This document shows positions 16,544-26,588 of a DNA stretch of 64,000 nt, piece by piece; position 1 is the stretch's first letter; each line of letters opens with the position of its first letter. The translations under genes and the position numbers were made by a program. This stretch comes from Roseateles asaccharophilus. GTDB taxonomy: Bacteria > Pseudomonadota > Gammaproteobacteria > Burkholderiales > Burkholderiaceae_C. A model generated the notes under the pieces. That model had not been told where the DNA came from and searched no databases. It worked only from the letters and a program-made list of their open reading frames with translations. The stretch is from the NCBI RefSeq assembly GCF_004362405.1, contig NZ_SNXE01000004.1, positions 306,399 to 370,398 on the forward strand, read 5' to 3'.

Positions 16544-17683
16544 TCAGACAAGCGCGCGCAGCGGGTGCTGGTCGGCGCTCCAGGGGCTCTCGAAGAAGGC
16601 CTGCACCATGGCGGGCGTCACGTCCTCGATGCGAGCCGGGTTCCAGCGCGGCGCGTGGTCCTTGTCCACGGCCAGGGCGCGTATGCCTTCCACCGTCTCG
16701 GAGGCGGCGCCGGGGCGCAGCGTGAAGCAGCGGTGCACCAGGTCGCGCTCCATGCGCAGGTCTTCGGCCAGGCTGAGCCGGCGCGCGCGGCGCAGCTGCT
16801 CCAGGGTCACGGCCATCATCAGGGGCGAGCGCTTCTTCAGCGCGGCCAGGGTCTCGCGGGCCCAGGCATCGTCGGCCTCGACCGCCGCCAGGGATGTCAT
16901 GATCTCGGCCACGCTGGGCTTGGAGAAATGCTGGTCGATGCGGGCACGCAGATCCAGGTAGTCCGGCGCGGGCGCCAGGTCGGCGCGCTGCATCACCTCG
17001 GCCACCACATGCTCGGCACTGGGTTGATCGCCCTGGCGGAAGGCTGCAATGAGGGCCGGCAGCTCGCTGCTCTTGACGAAGACATCGCCCAGACCCAGGG
17101 CAATGGCATCGCCCGCGCCGATGGGCTGGCCGGTCAGGGCCAGCCATTCGCCGGCATGGCCGGGACATTGGCCCAGGAACCAGCCGCCGCCCACATCGGG
17201 GAAGAGGCCGATATGGGTCTCGGGCATGGCCAGCTTGCTGTGCTCGGTCAGCACCCGCAGCTTGGAGCCCTGGCTGATGCCCATGCCCCCACCCATCACC
17301 ACGCCATCCATCAGGGCCACATAGGGCTTGGGATAGTTGTGGATGAGGTGGTTGAGCGCGTATTCCTCGGTAAAGAAAGCCTCCAGCGCGGCACTGGCCT
17401 CGGGCGTGCCCGCGGTGGCGCTTTGGTGGAAGAAGCGGATATCGCCGCCGGCGCAGAAGGCCGCCGGCTTGCCCTCGCGACCGGCACCCAGCACCACCAC
17501 GGCCTGGATGGCCGGGCTGGCGGCCCAGTGCTTGAGCAGCGCGGTGATGTCGCGGATCATGGCCAGCGACAGGGCATTGAGCGCGTTGGCGCGATTCAGG
17601 GTGATCAGGCCCAGGCAGCCATTGACCTCGGCCAGGATCTGGCCGTCGGACTGCAGGGCGGGAATCAGGGCGGCGGAACTCAT
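16544..17683 (-). CDS. 3-hydroxyisobutyryl-CoA hydrolase-like enoyl-CoA hydratase/isomerase family protein
   Basis: A 379-residue crotonase-fold enzyme of the HIBCH type. LITLNRANALNALS, the oxyanion-hole loop FCAGGDIRF and the second oxyanion segment ALMDGVVMGGGMGIS are present. The HIBCH-specific AMPETHIGLFPDVGGGWFLG supplies the catalytic Glu and Asp. It would hydrolyse 3-hydroxyisobutyryl-CoA to free 3-hydroxyisobutyrate in valine degradation, which fits the Bkd operon and leucine dehydrogenase elsewhere in the window. ATG 17683 is preceded by GGAG at 5-nt spacing. Some homologues act on 3-hydroxypropionyl-CoA, so exact substrate is inferred. Confidence 0.88.
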   Translation of the reverse strand: MSSAALIPALQSDGQILAEVNGCLGLITLNRANALNALSLAMIRDITALLKHWAASPAIQAVVVLGAGREGKPAAFCAGGDIRFFHQSATAGTPEASAALEAFFTEEYALNHLIHNYPKPYVALMDGVVMGGGMGISQGSKLRVLTEHSKLAMPETHIGLFPDVGGGWFLGQCPGHAGEWLALTGQPIGAGDAIALGLGDVFVKSSELPALIAAFRQGDQPSAEHVVAEVMQRADLAPAPDYLDLRARIDQHFSKPSVAEIMTSLAAVEADDAWARETLAALKKRSPLMMAVTLEQLRRARRLSLAEDLRMERDLVHRCFTLRPGAASETVEGIRALAVDKDHAPRWNPARIEDVTPAMVQAFFESPWSADQHPLRALV

Positions 17684-17711
17684 GCCAACTCCATCAGACT
17701 TCTTGTTGTGT

Positions 17712-18602
17712 TTACCGACCGGCCCGCAGGCCGAGCAATTCATTGCCCACCAGGGCGGCCAGCACCATAGCACCTCCGAGCAAGGCGGCGGAAGACGGGG
17801 CTTCCCCCGCACCGAGCCAGGCCCAGAGTACCCCGAAGATCACCTCCAGCAGGCCCAGCAGGGCGATCTCCGGCGCGGGCAGTACGCGGCTGAGCTGCAC
17901 CACGATCAGGCAGGGCAAGGCGAGCTGGAACACGCCCAGCCCGGCCAGCAGGCCCAGATCGTGCCAGCCCGCTTGCAAGGGCCAGGCCAGGGGCAGGGTC
18001 AGCAGGGCCGAAATCAGGGCGCCCAGCAGCACGGCCAGCAACATATCTGGCCCGCCGCTGCCCTCGCCGGCTTCGCTGCGGCGGTGGCTGTGCTGCAAGA
18101 GGGTCCAGTTGGTGGCAGCGGCCAGCGGCACCGCAAAGGCGATGAGCATGCCGCCCAGGGCCTGGGCACCGCCTTGCATCTCGTGGCCGAACATCCAGGC
18201 AATGCCCGCACTGCCCAGGCCGATGGCGGCCCAGGTCCGCAGCGGCAGGCGGTGCTGCAGGAAGAGGCGTGCAAACAGAGCCGTGAGCAGCGGACCCAGG
18301 GACATGGTGACCAGCACATTGGCCACTGAGGTCTTGGTCAACGCCACCATGAAGGCCGTGAACATGATGGCCCAGCACAGGCCGGAGACCCAGACCGCAC
18401 GCCCCGCGCCCAGCAGCTGGCGCCACAGGGCCGGCCCCCGCAAAAAGCCCAGGGCCAGCAAGAGGGCCAGGGCATTGAAGGCGCTGCGCCAGAAGGTCAC
18501 CTCGAAGCTGCGGGCCGCCTCCAGATGGCGCGACACCACCCCGGCTGTGCTCCACAGCAGGGTGACCGCAATCATCAGCAAAACCGCGCGACTGTGCTTC
18601 AT
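17712..18602 (-). CDS. EamA-family DMT-superfamily permease
   Basis: A 296-residue inner-membrane protein with ten predicted helices in two EamA repeats. It opens with the classic LMIAVTLLWSTAGVVSRHL, where the W-S/G motif in helix 1 is typical of RhaT/EamA transporters. The R-x-x-x-x-L loop of the first repeat (TFWRSAFNALALLL) is also present. It sits upstream of the 3-hydroxyisobutyryl-CoA hydrolase with a 28-bp gap on the same strand, so co-transcription is likely. Substrate unknown; an export role for amino or organic acids would fit the family. Confidence 0.9.
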   Translation of the reverse strand: MKHSRAVLLMIAVTLLWSTAGVVSRHLEAARSFEVTFWRSAFNALALLLALGFLRGPALWRQLLGAGRAVWVSGLCWAIMFTAFMVALTKTSVANVLVTMSLGPLLTALFARLFLQHRLPLRTWAAIGLGSAGIAWMFGHEMQGGAQALGGMLIAFAVPLAAATNWTLLQHSHRRSEAGEGSGGPDMLLAVLLGALISALLTLPLAWPLQAGWHDLGLLAGLGVFQLALPCLIVVQLSRVLPAPEIALLGLLEVIFGVLWAWLGAGEAPSSAALLGGAMVLAALVGNELLGLRAGR

Positions 18603-18708
18603 GGATGGCAGAGCGCCCCCGAGATCGGGGGCGCTGGAGAGTGGATTCAGACCAGCGGCGCGTCCTTGCGAAAGCGCGCGGGCCAGGGCTGCTCAGCCCG
18701 AACGTTCA

Positions 18709-20535
18709 TCAGCCGCCGCGAGCCGCGCGCTTGCGCTCGTTCTCGGACAGATGACGCTTGCGCAGGCGCACGCTCTTGGGCGTGATCTCGACCAGCTCGT
18801 CGTCGTCGATGAAGTCCACACCGTACTCCAGCGTCAGCTCGATGGGCGGGGTGATCTTGATCGCGTCTTCCTTGCCGCTGACGCGGAAGTTGGTCAGCTG
18901 CTTGGTGCGGGTGGCGTTGACGACCAGGTCGTTGTCGCGGCTGTGGATGCCCACGATCATGCCCTCGTACACCGGGTCGTTCGGCTTGACGAACATGCGG
19001 CCGCGGTCGTCCAGCTTGCCCAGGGCGTAGGTGAAGATCTCGCCGTCGTCCATGGAGATCAGCACGCCGTTCTTGCGGCCGCCGATATCACCCTTGAAGG
19101 GCTCGTAGCCGTCGAAGATGGAGGAGATCAGGCCCGAACCGCGGGTCAGGTTCATGAACTCGTTGGAGAAACCGATCAGGCCACGGGCCGGAATGCGGTA
19201 CTCCAGGCGCACGCGACCATGGCCGTCCGGCTCCATGTTCAGCATCTCGCCCTTGCGCAGACCCAGGGCCTGCATCACGCCGCCCTGGTGCTCTTCTTCC
19301 ACGTCGGCGGTGACCAGCTCCATGGGCTCGCACTTGACGCCATCGATCTCCTGGAACATCACGCGCGGCTTGGACACGGCCAGCTCGTAGCCTTCACGGC
19401 GCATGTTCTCCAGCAGGATGGTCAGGTGCAGTTCGCCACGGCCGCAGACCTCGAAGACGCCGTCTTCATCGGTCTCCTTCACGCGCAGGGCCACGTTGTG
19501 CTGCAGTTCCTTCTGCAGGCGGTCCCAGATCTGGCGGCTGGTGACGAACTTGCCTTCGCGGCCGGCCAGGGGGCTGGTGTTGACGCAGAAGTTCATGGTC
19601 AGGGTGGGCTCGTCCACCTTGAGCATGGGCAGGGGCTGGGGATTGGCCGGGTCGGTCACGGTCACGCCGATGCCGATGTCCTCGATGCCGTTGATCAGCA
19701 CGATGTCGCCGGGGCCGGCCTGGGTGGTCTGCATGCGATCCAGACCCTGGAAGGTCAGCACCTGGTTGATGCGGCCGTTGACGGCCTTGCCGCCCGGGCC
19801 TTCCATCACAACCACCTGCATGCCGGGCTTGATGGTGCCCTGGCTGATGCGGCCCACGCCGATGCGGCCCACGAAGGTGGAGAAGTCCAGGGCCGAGATC
19901 TGCAGCTGCAGCGGCGCGGCCGGGTCACCCTTTTGCGAAGGCACATGCTTCAGGATGGTGTTGAACAGGGCCGACATATCGGGGCCCCACTGCTCGCCCG
20001 GCGCACCCTCTTCCAGCGAGGTCCAGCCATTGATGCCCGAGGCGTAGACCACGGGGAAGTCCAGCTGCTCGTCGGTGGCGCCCAGCTTGTCGAACAGGTC
20101 GAAGGCGGCGTTGATCACGGCATCGGGCTTGGCACCCGGTTTGTCCACCTTGTTCACCACCACGATGGGGCGCAGGCCCAGGGCCAGGGCCTTCTTGGTG
20201 ACGAAGCGGGTCTGGGGCATGGGGCCCTCTTGCGCATCGATCAGCAGCACCACGCCGTCCACCATGGACAGGGCACGCTCGACCTCGCCGCCGAAGTCCG
20301 CGTGGCCCGGGGTGTCGACGATATTGATGTGCGTGCCTTCCCAGCTGACCGCGCAGTTCTTGGCCAGGATGGTGATGCCGCGCTCGCGCTCGATGGCGTT
20401 GTTGTCCATCACGGTGTCGACGACCTTCTCGTGGTCGGCGAAGGTGCCGCTCTGACGCAGGAGCTGGTCCACCATGGTGGTCTTGCCATGGTCAACGTGG
20501 GCGATGATGGCGATGTTGCGAATCTGCTTACTCAT
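18709..20535 (-). CDS. typA: Translational GTPase TypA/BipA
   Basis: A 608-residue ribosome-associated GTPase of the EF-G-like family. G1 is AHVDHGKTT (12-20), the switch I region has NNAIERERGITILAKN (45-60), G3 is DTPGH (74-78) and G4 is NKVD (128-131). Domains II, III, V and the TypA-specific C-terminal domain follow, ending in Arg/Lys-rich residues. It supports 50S assembly and stress- or cold-adapted translation. ATG 20535 gives the standard MSKQIRNIAII start; a TTG/ATG further upstream would add residues the family lacks. truB is immediately upstream on the same strand (31 bp). Confidence 0.97.
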   Translation of the reverse strand: MSKQIRNIAIIAHVDHGKTTMVDQLLRQSGTFADHEKVVDTVMDNNAIERERGITILAKNCAVSWEGTHINIVDTPGHADFGGEVERALSMVDGVVLLIDAQEGPMPQTRFVTKKALALGLRPIVVVNKVDKPGAKPDAVINAAFDLFDKLGATDEQLDFPVVYASGINGWTSLEEGAPGEQWGPDMSALFNTILKHVPSQKGDPAAPLQLQISALDFSTFVGRIGVGRISQGTIKPGMQVVVMEGPGGKAVNGRINQVLTFQGLDRMQTTQAGPGDIVLINGIEDIGIGVTVTDPANPQPLPMLKVDEPTLTMNFCVNTSPLAGREGKFVTSRQIWDRLQKELQHNVALRVKETDEDGVFEVCGRGELHLTILLENMRREGYELAVSKPRVMFQEIDGVKCEPMELVTADVEEEHQGGVMQALGLRKGEMLNMEPDGHGRVRLEYRIPARGLIGFSNEFMNLTRGSGLISSIFDGYEPFKGDIGGRKNGVLISMDDGEIFTYALGKLDDRGRMFVKPNDPVYEGMIVGIHSRDNDLVVNATRTKQLTNFRVSGKEDAIKITPPIELTLEYGVDFIDDDELVEITPKSVRLRKRHLSENERKRAARGG

Positions 20536-20566
20536 GGGGGCTCTTCTCAAAAATCTTGGCGGTACA

Positions 20567-21535
20567 TCAGGCGCTCAGCAGGGACTGCACTTCCTGCGGG
20601 CTGAGCAGGCGGCCGGGAATCAATTCGCCGGCTTGGATCGACGCGCTGCCCAGCAGGGCCCGGGCTTGGGGTCCGTAGACCCGCACATGCGGCGCGTCGG
20701 CGGCTGAAACGCGGCGCCGCATGCCGTTGAGGAACTTGGCGGTGTCGTCTGCGTCCAGACGCAGCGACGGCCATTCCTCCAGCAGGCAGTCCGGGGGGCG
20801 CAGCATGGACTCGCGCTCCGTCTCGCTCATGGCAGCCAGGGCGTCCAGGCTGATGGCATCGCGCAGCTGCACGGGGCCGCTGGCGGTGCGGCGCAGCGCC
20901 GAGAGATGCGCACCGCAGCCCAGATGCTCGCCCAGGTCCTCGGCCAGGGTGCGGATGTAAGTGCCCTTGGAGCAGCGCACGGCGATCTTCAAGACCTCAT
21001 GCTGCCAATCCAGGATGTCGATCGCGTGAATCCTCACGCGACGTGCGGCCCGCTCGATCACCTGACCGGCGCGGGCATATTCGTACAGCGCCTTGCCCTC
21101 GTGCTTGAGCGCCGAGTGCATGGGCGGCACCTGCTCGATCTCGCCGGTGAAGGCGGTGCAAGCGGCTTCAATCTGCGCGCGCGTCAGCGACACCGGGCGT
21201 TCGCGCAGGATCTGCCCTTCGGCGTCGCCCGTGCTGCTGGTCTGGCCCAGGCGCAGGGTGGCCTCGTAGGCCTTGTCGGCGTCCAGGCTGACTTGGCTGA
21301 ACTTGGTGGCTGCGCCAAAGCACAGGGGCAAGAGGCCCGTGGCCAGGGGGTCCAAGGTGCCGGTGTGGCCGGCCTTCTCGGCGCGCAGCAGCCACTTCAC
21401 CTTCTGCAGCGCATCGTTGCTGGACAGGCCCAGGGGCTTGTCCAGCAGCAGCACGCCATGCACCGGCCGGCGCTGGATGCGCTGGCGCGGCGGGCGGGCC
21501 TCGGCGGTGGCAGGGGTGGCGGACGTGGCGTGCAT
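20567..21535 (-). CDS. truB: tRNA pseudouridine(55) synthase TruB
   Basis: A 322-residue TruB. HGVLLLDKPLGLSSNDALQKVK opens the catalytic domain, and GHTGTLDPLATG contains the catalytic D62. CSKGTYIRTLAEDLGEHLGCGAHLSALRR is the RNA-binding/thumb region, and a C-terminal PUA-like segment with GELIPGRLL follows. It makes pseudouridine 55 in the T loop of elongator tRNAs. The family start is near HGVLLL; ATG 21535 leaves about 25 basic residues before it and avoids overlap with rbfA, which ends 13 bp upstream. Gene order rbfA-truB is conserved widely. Exact start is uncertain within about 20 codons. Confidence 0.95.
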   Translation of the reverse strand: MHATSATPATAEARPPRQRIQRRPVHGVLLLDKPLGLSSNDALQKVKWLLRAEKAGHTGTLDPLATGLLPLCFGAATKFSQVSLDADKAYEATLRLGQTSSTGDAEGQILRERPVSLTRAQIEAACTAFTGEIEQVPPMHSALKHEGKALYEYARAGQVIERAARRVRIHAIDILDWQHEVLKIAVRCSKGTYIRTLAEDLGEHLGCGAHLSALRRTASGPVQLRDAISLDALAAMSETERESMLRPPDCLLEEWPSLRLDADDTAKFLNGMRRRVSAADAPHVRVYGPQARALLGSASIQAGELIPGRLLSPQEVQSLLSA

Positions 21536-21548
21536 GGCCGGGTGCTTT

Positions 21549-21938
21549 TCAGTCCTCGCGGCCTTCGTCCGAGGCCTCGTCGGCCGCGCGGTTGGCATTG
21601 GCCTTGCTGATCAACGCATTCATCTCGGCGGCACGCTCGGTGGTGCGGTCGAAGTGGAAATGCAAGGTCGGCACGGTGTGGATGGCCAGGCGCTTGAACA
21701 GGCCGTTGCGCAGAAAGCCGGCGGCCTCGTTCAGCGCTTCTTCCGTTTCCTGGGGCGAGCCCACCAGCACCGAGAAGAAGACCTTGGCATGCGCATAGTC
21801 GGGCGTGACCTCGACCGCACTGATCGTGGCCATGCCGATGCGCGGATCCTTGAGTTCGCGGATCAACTCGGCCAGATCGCGCTGGATCTGGTCGGCGACG
21901 CGGAAACCGCGGTTGGGGATTGCTCTCTTATGACGCAT
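21549..21938 (-). CDS. rbfA: 30S ribosome-binding factor A
   Basis: A 129-residue KH-fold ribosome maturation factor. [23 protein letters not shown] (about 14-36), the [17 protein letters not shown] strand pair and the P-x-L-x-F-x-x-D-x-x segment ([21 protein letters not shown]) are family signatures. It binds free 30S subunits near helix 1 of 16S rRNA and supports late assembly and cold adaptation. An acidic tail ([11 protein letters not shown]) ends the protein. It lies in the conserved infB-rbfA-truB order, but a 162-bp gap with hairpins separates it from infB. Confidence 0.96.
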   Translation of the reverse strand: MRHKRAIPNRGFRVADQIQRDLAELIRELKDPRIGMATISAVEVTPDYAHAKVFFSVLVGSPQETEEALNEAAGFLRNGLFKRLAIHTVPTLHFHFDRTTERAAEMNALISKANANRAADEASDEGRED

Positions 21939-21960
21939 GGTGTTTCAAAGCTCCAAATGC

Positions 21961-21990
21961 AAACCCCGCCTGAACTGCTAGGCGGGGTTT
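21961..21990. terminator. Perfect 10-bp hairpin between infB and rbfA (weak terminator or processing site)
   Basis: Arms AAACCCCGCC (21961-21970) and GGCGGGGTTT (21981-21990) are perfectly complementary around a 10-nt loop. On the minus (coding) strand only three Ts follow before G, so as an intrinsic terminator it would be leaky. Because it lies inside the infB-rbfA-truB operon it may partially terminate, or mark an RNase processing site that lowers rbfA expression relative to infB. Confidence 0.6.
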
Positions 21991-22038
21991 TGACCAAGCA
22001 GCGCCCCGCCTGAGGACCGCCCCGATATTGCGGGCGGA

Positions 22039-22078
22039 GCCCCAGGGCCGCGAGGCGGACCTTGTCAGGTCCTGGGGC
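22039..22078. other. Nested inverted repeat just downstream of infB
   Basis: Outer arms GCCCCAGG (22039-22046) and CCTGGGGC (22071-22078) enclose an inner ACCT-tgtc-AGGT stem (22059-22070). Together with the hairpin at 21961-21990 it makes the infB-rbfA spacer unusually structured. No T-run follows. It may protect the infB 3' end. Confidence 0.5.
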
Positions 22079-22100
22079 AGGAGCGAAGCGAGCGGGGGCC

Positions 22101-25052
22101 TTACAGGGTCCGAGCCACTTCCTTGATTTCGAAGAATTCCAGCTGATCGCCTTCCTTGATGTCGCTGTAGTTCTTCAGCTTGATACCGCACTCGAAGCCT
22201 TCCTTGACTTCCTTCACATCGTCCTTCTCGCGGCGGACCGATTCGACCTCGCCGGTGTAGACCACGATGTTGTCGCGCAGCAGACGGAACTTGGCGTTGC
22301 GACGCACCAGACCCGAGGTGACCATGGAACCGGCCACCGTGCCGATCTTGGAGGCCACGAAGACCACGCGGATCTCGGCCGTACCCAGGGCTTCCTCGCG
22401 CTGCTCGGGCGCCAGCATGCCGCCCATCGCCGCCTTCACCTCATCCACGGCGTCGTAGATGATGTTGTAGTAGCGCAGGTCCACACCATTGTGCTCGGCC
22501 AGCTTGCGCGCACCGGCATCGGCGCGGGTGTTGAAGCCGATGATGATGGCCTTGGAGGCGATCGCCAGGTTGACGTCCGACTCGCTGATGCCACCGACCG
22601 CGGCGTGCACGATCTGCACCTTGACTTCCTCGGTCGAGAGCTTGAGCAGCGAGGATGCCAGCGCTTCCTGCGAACCCTGCACGTCGGCCTTGATGATCAG
22701 CGGCAGGCTCTGCACATCGCCCGATCCCATGTTCTCGAACATGTTCTCCAGCTTGGCGGCCTGCTGCTTGGCCAGCTTGACGTCGCGGTACTTGCCCTGA
22801 CGGAAGGTGGCCACTTCACGGGCGCGGCGCTCATCGGCCAAGACCATGAATTCGTCGCCAGCCTGCGGCACTTCGGTCAGACCCTGGATCTCCACCGGGA
22901 TGGAGGGGCCAGCCTCGGTACAGGGCTTGCCATCTTCGTCCAGCATGGCGCGCACTCGGCCGAAGGTCGAACCGGCCAGCACCACGTCGCCGCGCTTGAG
23001 GGTACCGGTCTGCACCAGCACCGTGGCCACGGGGCCGCGGCCCTTGTCCAGCTTGGCTTCGATGACCAGGCCCTTGGCCATGGAGTCCTTGGGCGCGGTC
23101 AGTTCCAGCACCTCGGCCTGCAGCAGCACCTGCTCCAGCAACTCGTCGATGCCCTGACCCGTCTTGGACGACACGCCCACGAAGGGAGAGTCACCGCCGA
23201 ATTCTTCCGGCACCACCTGTTCGGCCACCAGCTCGCTCTTGACCCGGTCCAGATTGGCGTCGGGCTTGTCAATCTTGGTGACGGCCACCACGATGGGCAC
23301 ACCGGCCGCCTTGGCGTGGTGCACGGCTTCCTTGGTCTGGGGCATGACGCCGTCATCGGCCGCACAGACCAGGATGACGATGTCGGTGGCCTTGGCACCG
23401 CGGGCACGCATGGCCGTGAAGGCCTCGTGACCCGGGGTGTCCAGGAAGGTGATCATGCCGCGCGGCGTGTCCACATGGTATGCACCGATGTGCTGCGTGA
23501 TGCCGCCGGCTTCGCCCGCGGCCACACGGCTGCGACGGATGTAGTCCAGCAGCGAGGTCTTGCCGTGGTCGACGTGACCCATGACGGTGACGACCGGGGC
23601 GCGCGGCAGCAGCTCGTGTTCCTGCTCGGCAGCGGCGCCCTCTTCTTCCAGGAAGGCGTCCGGATCGTCCAGCTTGGCGGCAAAAGCCTTGTGGCCCATT
23701 TCCTCGACCACGATCATGGCCGTTTCCTGGTCCAGCTGCTGGTTGATGGTGACCATCTGACCCAGCTGCATCAGCTTCTTGATGACCTCGGAGGCCTTGA
23801 CCGACATCTTGTGGGCCAGGTCCGCCACCGAGATGGTCTCGGGCACATGGACTTCCTGGATCACCGGATCGGTGGGCGCCACGAAGTTGGAGGCGGCTCC
23901 ATGGCGGTCACCACGGTCGCCGCGACGGCCCGCGCCACCCTTGGGCGCGCGCCAGCCCGGCTGGCCGCGACCGGCCGGCGCACCAGCGCCGATGGTCTTG
24001 AGGCCACGCTTCTTGGCGGCGTCATCGGCCCAGCTGGACGACAGCTTCTCGGACTTGACGGACTTCTTGTCGCCCGGCTTGGCGGCCGTGCCACCTGCCG
24101 GAGCGGCGGTCGTGCCGGTACCCGGCTTCTTGTGAATGGTGCCCTGGATGGCCGGAGTTGCCGCCGGCTTGGGTTCCTCGGGCTTCTTGGCCACCAGCAC
24201 CTTCTTCGGTGCATTCATCATCGCGCGGATGGCGGCAGCCTCGGCCTCGGCGGCCTTGCGGCGGCGCTCCAGATCGGCCTGCTTCTGCTTTTCCTCGGCG
24301 CTCACGTCAACGGCCTTAACCACGCGCAGGGCGGGCTTGGGTGCTTCCACGGGCGCCGCGGGCTTGGCCGCTTCCACAGGAGCGGGCGCCGGCGCGGGGG
24401 CCGCAACGGGCGCAGGGGCCGGAGCCGCCACGGCAGGCGCCGGACGGGTCGCAGCCTTGTTCAGCGCAGCGGCAGCAGCGCGCGCAGCCTCGCGGGCTGC
24501 GGCTTCCGCAGCCACCTTGGCAGCGGCGGCTTCTTCGGCGGCACGGGCCTCGGCGGCCAGGCGCTCCTGGCGACGCTGCTCCTCGGCGGCCTTGGCAGCA
24601 GCCTCGGCGGCTTCACGTTCGCGAACGCGGGCGGCCAGCTCTTCCTCTTGCTTGCGCAGCGCTTCGGCCTGGGCCTGAGCCTCTTCTTCGCGACGCTGCA
24701 GCTCAGCCTCTTCCGCGGCTTGGGCAGCGGCCTCATCGAGACCGCTGTCCTCGCGCTTGACGAAGGTGCGGGTCTTCTTGACCTGGACCTGCACGGTGCG
24801 GGTCTTGCCGCTGGAGTCGGCCTGCTTGATCTCGCTGGTCGACGTGCGCTTGAGCGTGATCTTCTTGCGATCGGCGCTATTCGCAGTGCCATGCGCGGTG
24901 CGCAGGTAATCCAGCAGACGTTCTTTGTCGGCTTCGTTCAGGGCGTCTTCAGCAGACGCCTTCTTGACGCCCGCGGCTTGCAGCTGCTCAAGCAGCGTGC
25001 TTGCAGGCCTTTGTAGCTCTGCAGCGAACTGGGCGACGGTGGTCACAGCCAT
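22101..25052 (-). CDS. infB: Translation initiation factor IF-2
   Basis: A 983-residue IF-2, longer than the E. coli protein (890). The N-terminal IF2_N domain ([20 protein letters not shown]) covers about 1-50. A long charged, coiled-coil region rich in Ala, Glu and Arg follows (about 110-260), and a Pro-Ala repeat region (about 195-240) lies within it. The Gly/Arg-rich DRGDRH-type segment is near 370-385. The GTPase core has G1 GHVDHGKT at 492-499, DTPGHEAF and TKIDKPDA, and is followed by domains II, III and IV that bind 50S and fMet-tRNA. It starts 57 bp after nusA. ATG 25052 has AGGA upstream. Confidence 0.97.
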   Translation of the reverse strand: MAVTTVAQFAAELQRPASTLLEQLQAAGVKKASAEDALNEADKERLLDYLRTAHGTANSADRKKITLKRTSTSEIKQADSSGKTRTVQVQVKKTRTFVKREDSGLDEAAAQAAEEAELQRREEEAQAQAEALRKQEEELAARVREREAAEAAAKAAEEQRRQERLAAEARAAEEAAAAKVAAEAAAREAARAAAAALNKAATRPAPAVAAPAPAPVAAPAPAPAPVEAAKPAAPVEAPKPALRVVKAVDVSAEEKQKQADLERRRKAAEAEAAAIRAMMNAPKKVLVAKKPEEPKPAATPAIQGTIHKKPGTGTTAAPAGGTAAKPGDKKSVKSEKLSSSWADDAAKKRGLKTIGAGAPAGRGQPGWRAPKGGAGRRGDRGDRHGAASNFVAPTDPVIQEVHVPETISVADLAHKMSVKASEVIKKLMQLGQMVTINQQLDQETAMIVVEEMGHKAFAAKLDDPDAFLEEEGAAAEQEHELLPRAPVVTVMGHVDHGKTSLLDYIRRSRVAAGEAGGITQHIGAYHVDTPRGMITFLDTPGHEAFTAMRARGAKATDIVILVCAADDGVMPQTKEAVHHAKAAGVPIVVAVTKIDKPDANLDRVKSELVAEQVVPEEFGGDSPFVGVSSKTGQGIDELLEQVLLQAEVLELTAPKDSMAKGLVIEAKLDKGRGPVATVLVQTGTLKRGDVVLAGSTFGRVRAMLDEDGKPCTEAGPSIPVEIQGLTEVPQAGDEFMVLADERRAREVATFRQGKYRDVKLAKQQAAKLENMFENMGSGDVQSLPLIIKADVQGSQEALASSLLKLSTEEVKVQIVHAAVGGISESDVNLAIASKAIIIGFNTRADAGARKLAEHNGVDLRYYNIIYDAVDEVKAAMGGMLAPEQREEALGTAEIRVVFVASKIGTVAGSMVTSGLVRRNAKFRLLRDNIVVYTGEVESVRREKDDVKEVKEGFECGIKLKNYSDIKEGDQLEFFEIKEVARTL

Positions 25053-25109
25053 TGTGGGGATCCTTCAGAATGCTTTCGATGCGACGCGAGTGTGTGGCTG
25101 AGCCTTGCT

Positions 25110-26588
25110 TCAGGCGTTGAACCAGTGCTCGCGGGCCTTCATGATCAGGGCGCGCGCTGCGGCTTCTTCCAGGCCGGCGAGCTCCACGAGCTCGTCGACG
25201 GCCAGGTCGGCCAGGTCGTCACGGGTATGGATGTCGCCGTCGGCGAGCTTGGCCACAAGCTCCGGCGTCATGCCCTCGAGGTCGCGCAGATCCTGCGACA
25301 CCTCTTCGACCTTTTCTTCGCGGGCGATTTCCATGGTCAACAGCGCATCCTTGGCCCGGGTGCGCAGCTCGTTGACCGTGTCCTCGTCGAAGGCCTCGAT
25401 CTCCAGCATTTCCTGCATCGGCACATAGGCCACTTCTTCCAGGCTGGTGAATCCTTCGGCGATCAGGATGTCGGCCACCTCGGCGTCCACGTCCAGCTTT
25501 TCAACGAAAAGCTTGCGAACGACTTCGGTTTCCTGCTCCTGCTTGGCGGCCGATTCCTCGGCCGACATGATGTTGATGCGCCAGCCGGTGAGCTCGGAGG
25601 CCAGGCGCACATTCTGGCCGCCGCGGCCGATGGCGATGGCGAGGTTTTCCTCATCCACCACCACGTCCATGGCATGCCGTTCTTCGTCCACCACGATGGA
25701 CTGAACATTGGCCGGTGCCAGGGCACCGATCACGAATTGGGCCGGGTCCTCGGACCACAGCACGATGTCCACGCGCTCGCCGGCCAGCTCGTTGGTCACG
25801 GCATTGACGCGCGAACCGCGCACGCCGACGCAGGTGCCGATGGGATCGACACGCTTGTCATGCGAGAGCACGGCGATCTTGGCGCGGCTGCCCGGGTCAC
25901 GGGCGCAGCTCTTGATCTCCAGCAGGCCCTGCTCAATCTCAGGCACTTCCTGGGCGAACAGCTCCTTCATGAACTCCGGGCTGGAGCGCGAGAGCATGAT
26001 CTGCGGGCCACGCTGGGTGGGGTCCACGCCCAGGATCACGGCACGCACGCGGTCGCCGGTGCGCAGGTTTTCCTTGGGGATCAGCTCATTGCGCTTGAGG
26101 CGGCCTTCGATGCGGCCCGACTCGGCAATGATGTCGCCCTTGTCCAGGCGCTTGACCGTGCCCACGAAGATCTTCTCGCCGCGCGAGAGGAAATCGTTGA
26201 GCAGCTGCTCGCGCTCGGCGTCGCGGATCTTTTGCAGGATCACCTGCTTGGCGGCCTGAGCTCCAATGCGACCGATGGGCACGGACTCCACCGACTCCTC
26301 GATGTGGTCGTCCACCTCGATGTCGGCAATCTGTTCCTGGGCTTCGAAGAGCAGGATCTCGGCGTCGGCATTCTGCAGGCCCGCCTCGTTGGGCACCACA
26401 TGCCAGCGACGGAAGGTCTCGTACTCGCCAGTATCGCGGTCAATCGCCACGCGGATGTCGACCTCCCCGCCATACAACTTCTTGGTGGCCGAGGCCAGCG
26501 CAGCTTCCACCGCACCGAACACGACATCGCGCTCCACGCTCTTCTCGCGCGAAATCGCATCCACCAGCATCAACAGTTCGCGGTTCAT
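25110..26588 (-). CDS. nusA: Transcription termination/antitermination protein NusA
   Basis: A 492-residue NusA. The N-terminal RNAP-binding domain (about 1-125, [18 protein letters not shown]) is followed by an S1 domain (about 130-205, [20 protein letters not shown]) and two KH domains (about 230-350, with [10 protein letters not shown] and [12 protein letters not shown] as the GxxG loops). Two C-terminal acidic repeats (about 365-425 and 435-492) complete the gamma/betaproteobacterial form and bind alpha-CTD or lambda N. Its ATG overlaps the rimP stop (ATGA), giving tight coupling. NusA modulates pausing, Rho and intrinsic termination, and in E. coli it autoregulates this operon. Confidence 0.97.
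   Translation of the reverse strand: MNRELLMLVDAISREKSVERDVVFGAVEAALASATKKLYGGEVDIRVAIDRDTGEYETFRRWHVVPNEAGLQNADAEILLFEAQEQIADIEVDDHIEESVESVPIGRIGAQAAKQVILQKIRDAEREQLLNDFLSRGEKIFVGTVKRLDKGDIIAESGRIEGRLKRNELIPKENLRTGDRVRAVILGVDPTQRGPQIMLSRSSPEFMKELFAQEVPEIEQGLLEIKSCARDPGSRAKIAVLSHDKRVDPIGTCVGVRGSRVNAVTNELAGERVDIVLWSEDPAQFVIGALAPANVQSIVVDEERHAMDVVVDEENLAIAIGRGGQNVRLASELTGWRINIMSAEESAAKQEQETEVVRKLFVEKLDVDAEVADILIAEGFTSLEEVAYVPMQEMLEIEAFDEDTVNELRTRAKDALLTMEIAREEKVEEVSQDLRDLEGMTPELVAKLADGDIHTRDDLADLAVDELVELAGLEEAAARALIMKAREHWFNA

Noticed and set aside
17743..20604. 953-codon plus-strand frame spanning the EamA gene and typA
   Set aside because: It crosses two well-defined minus-strand genes and an intergenic region, and lacks any family signature; typical of high-GC antisense openness.
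22062..25016. 984-codon open frame on the plus strand opposite infB
   Set aside because: It is an antisense shadow of a highly conserved, GC-rich gene. Its translation is rich in His, Gln, Leu and Gly with no domain pattern, while the minus strand encodes clear IF-2.
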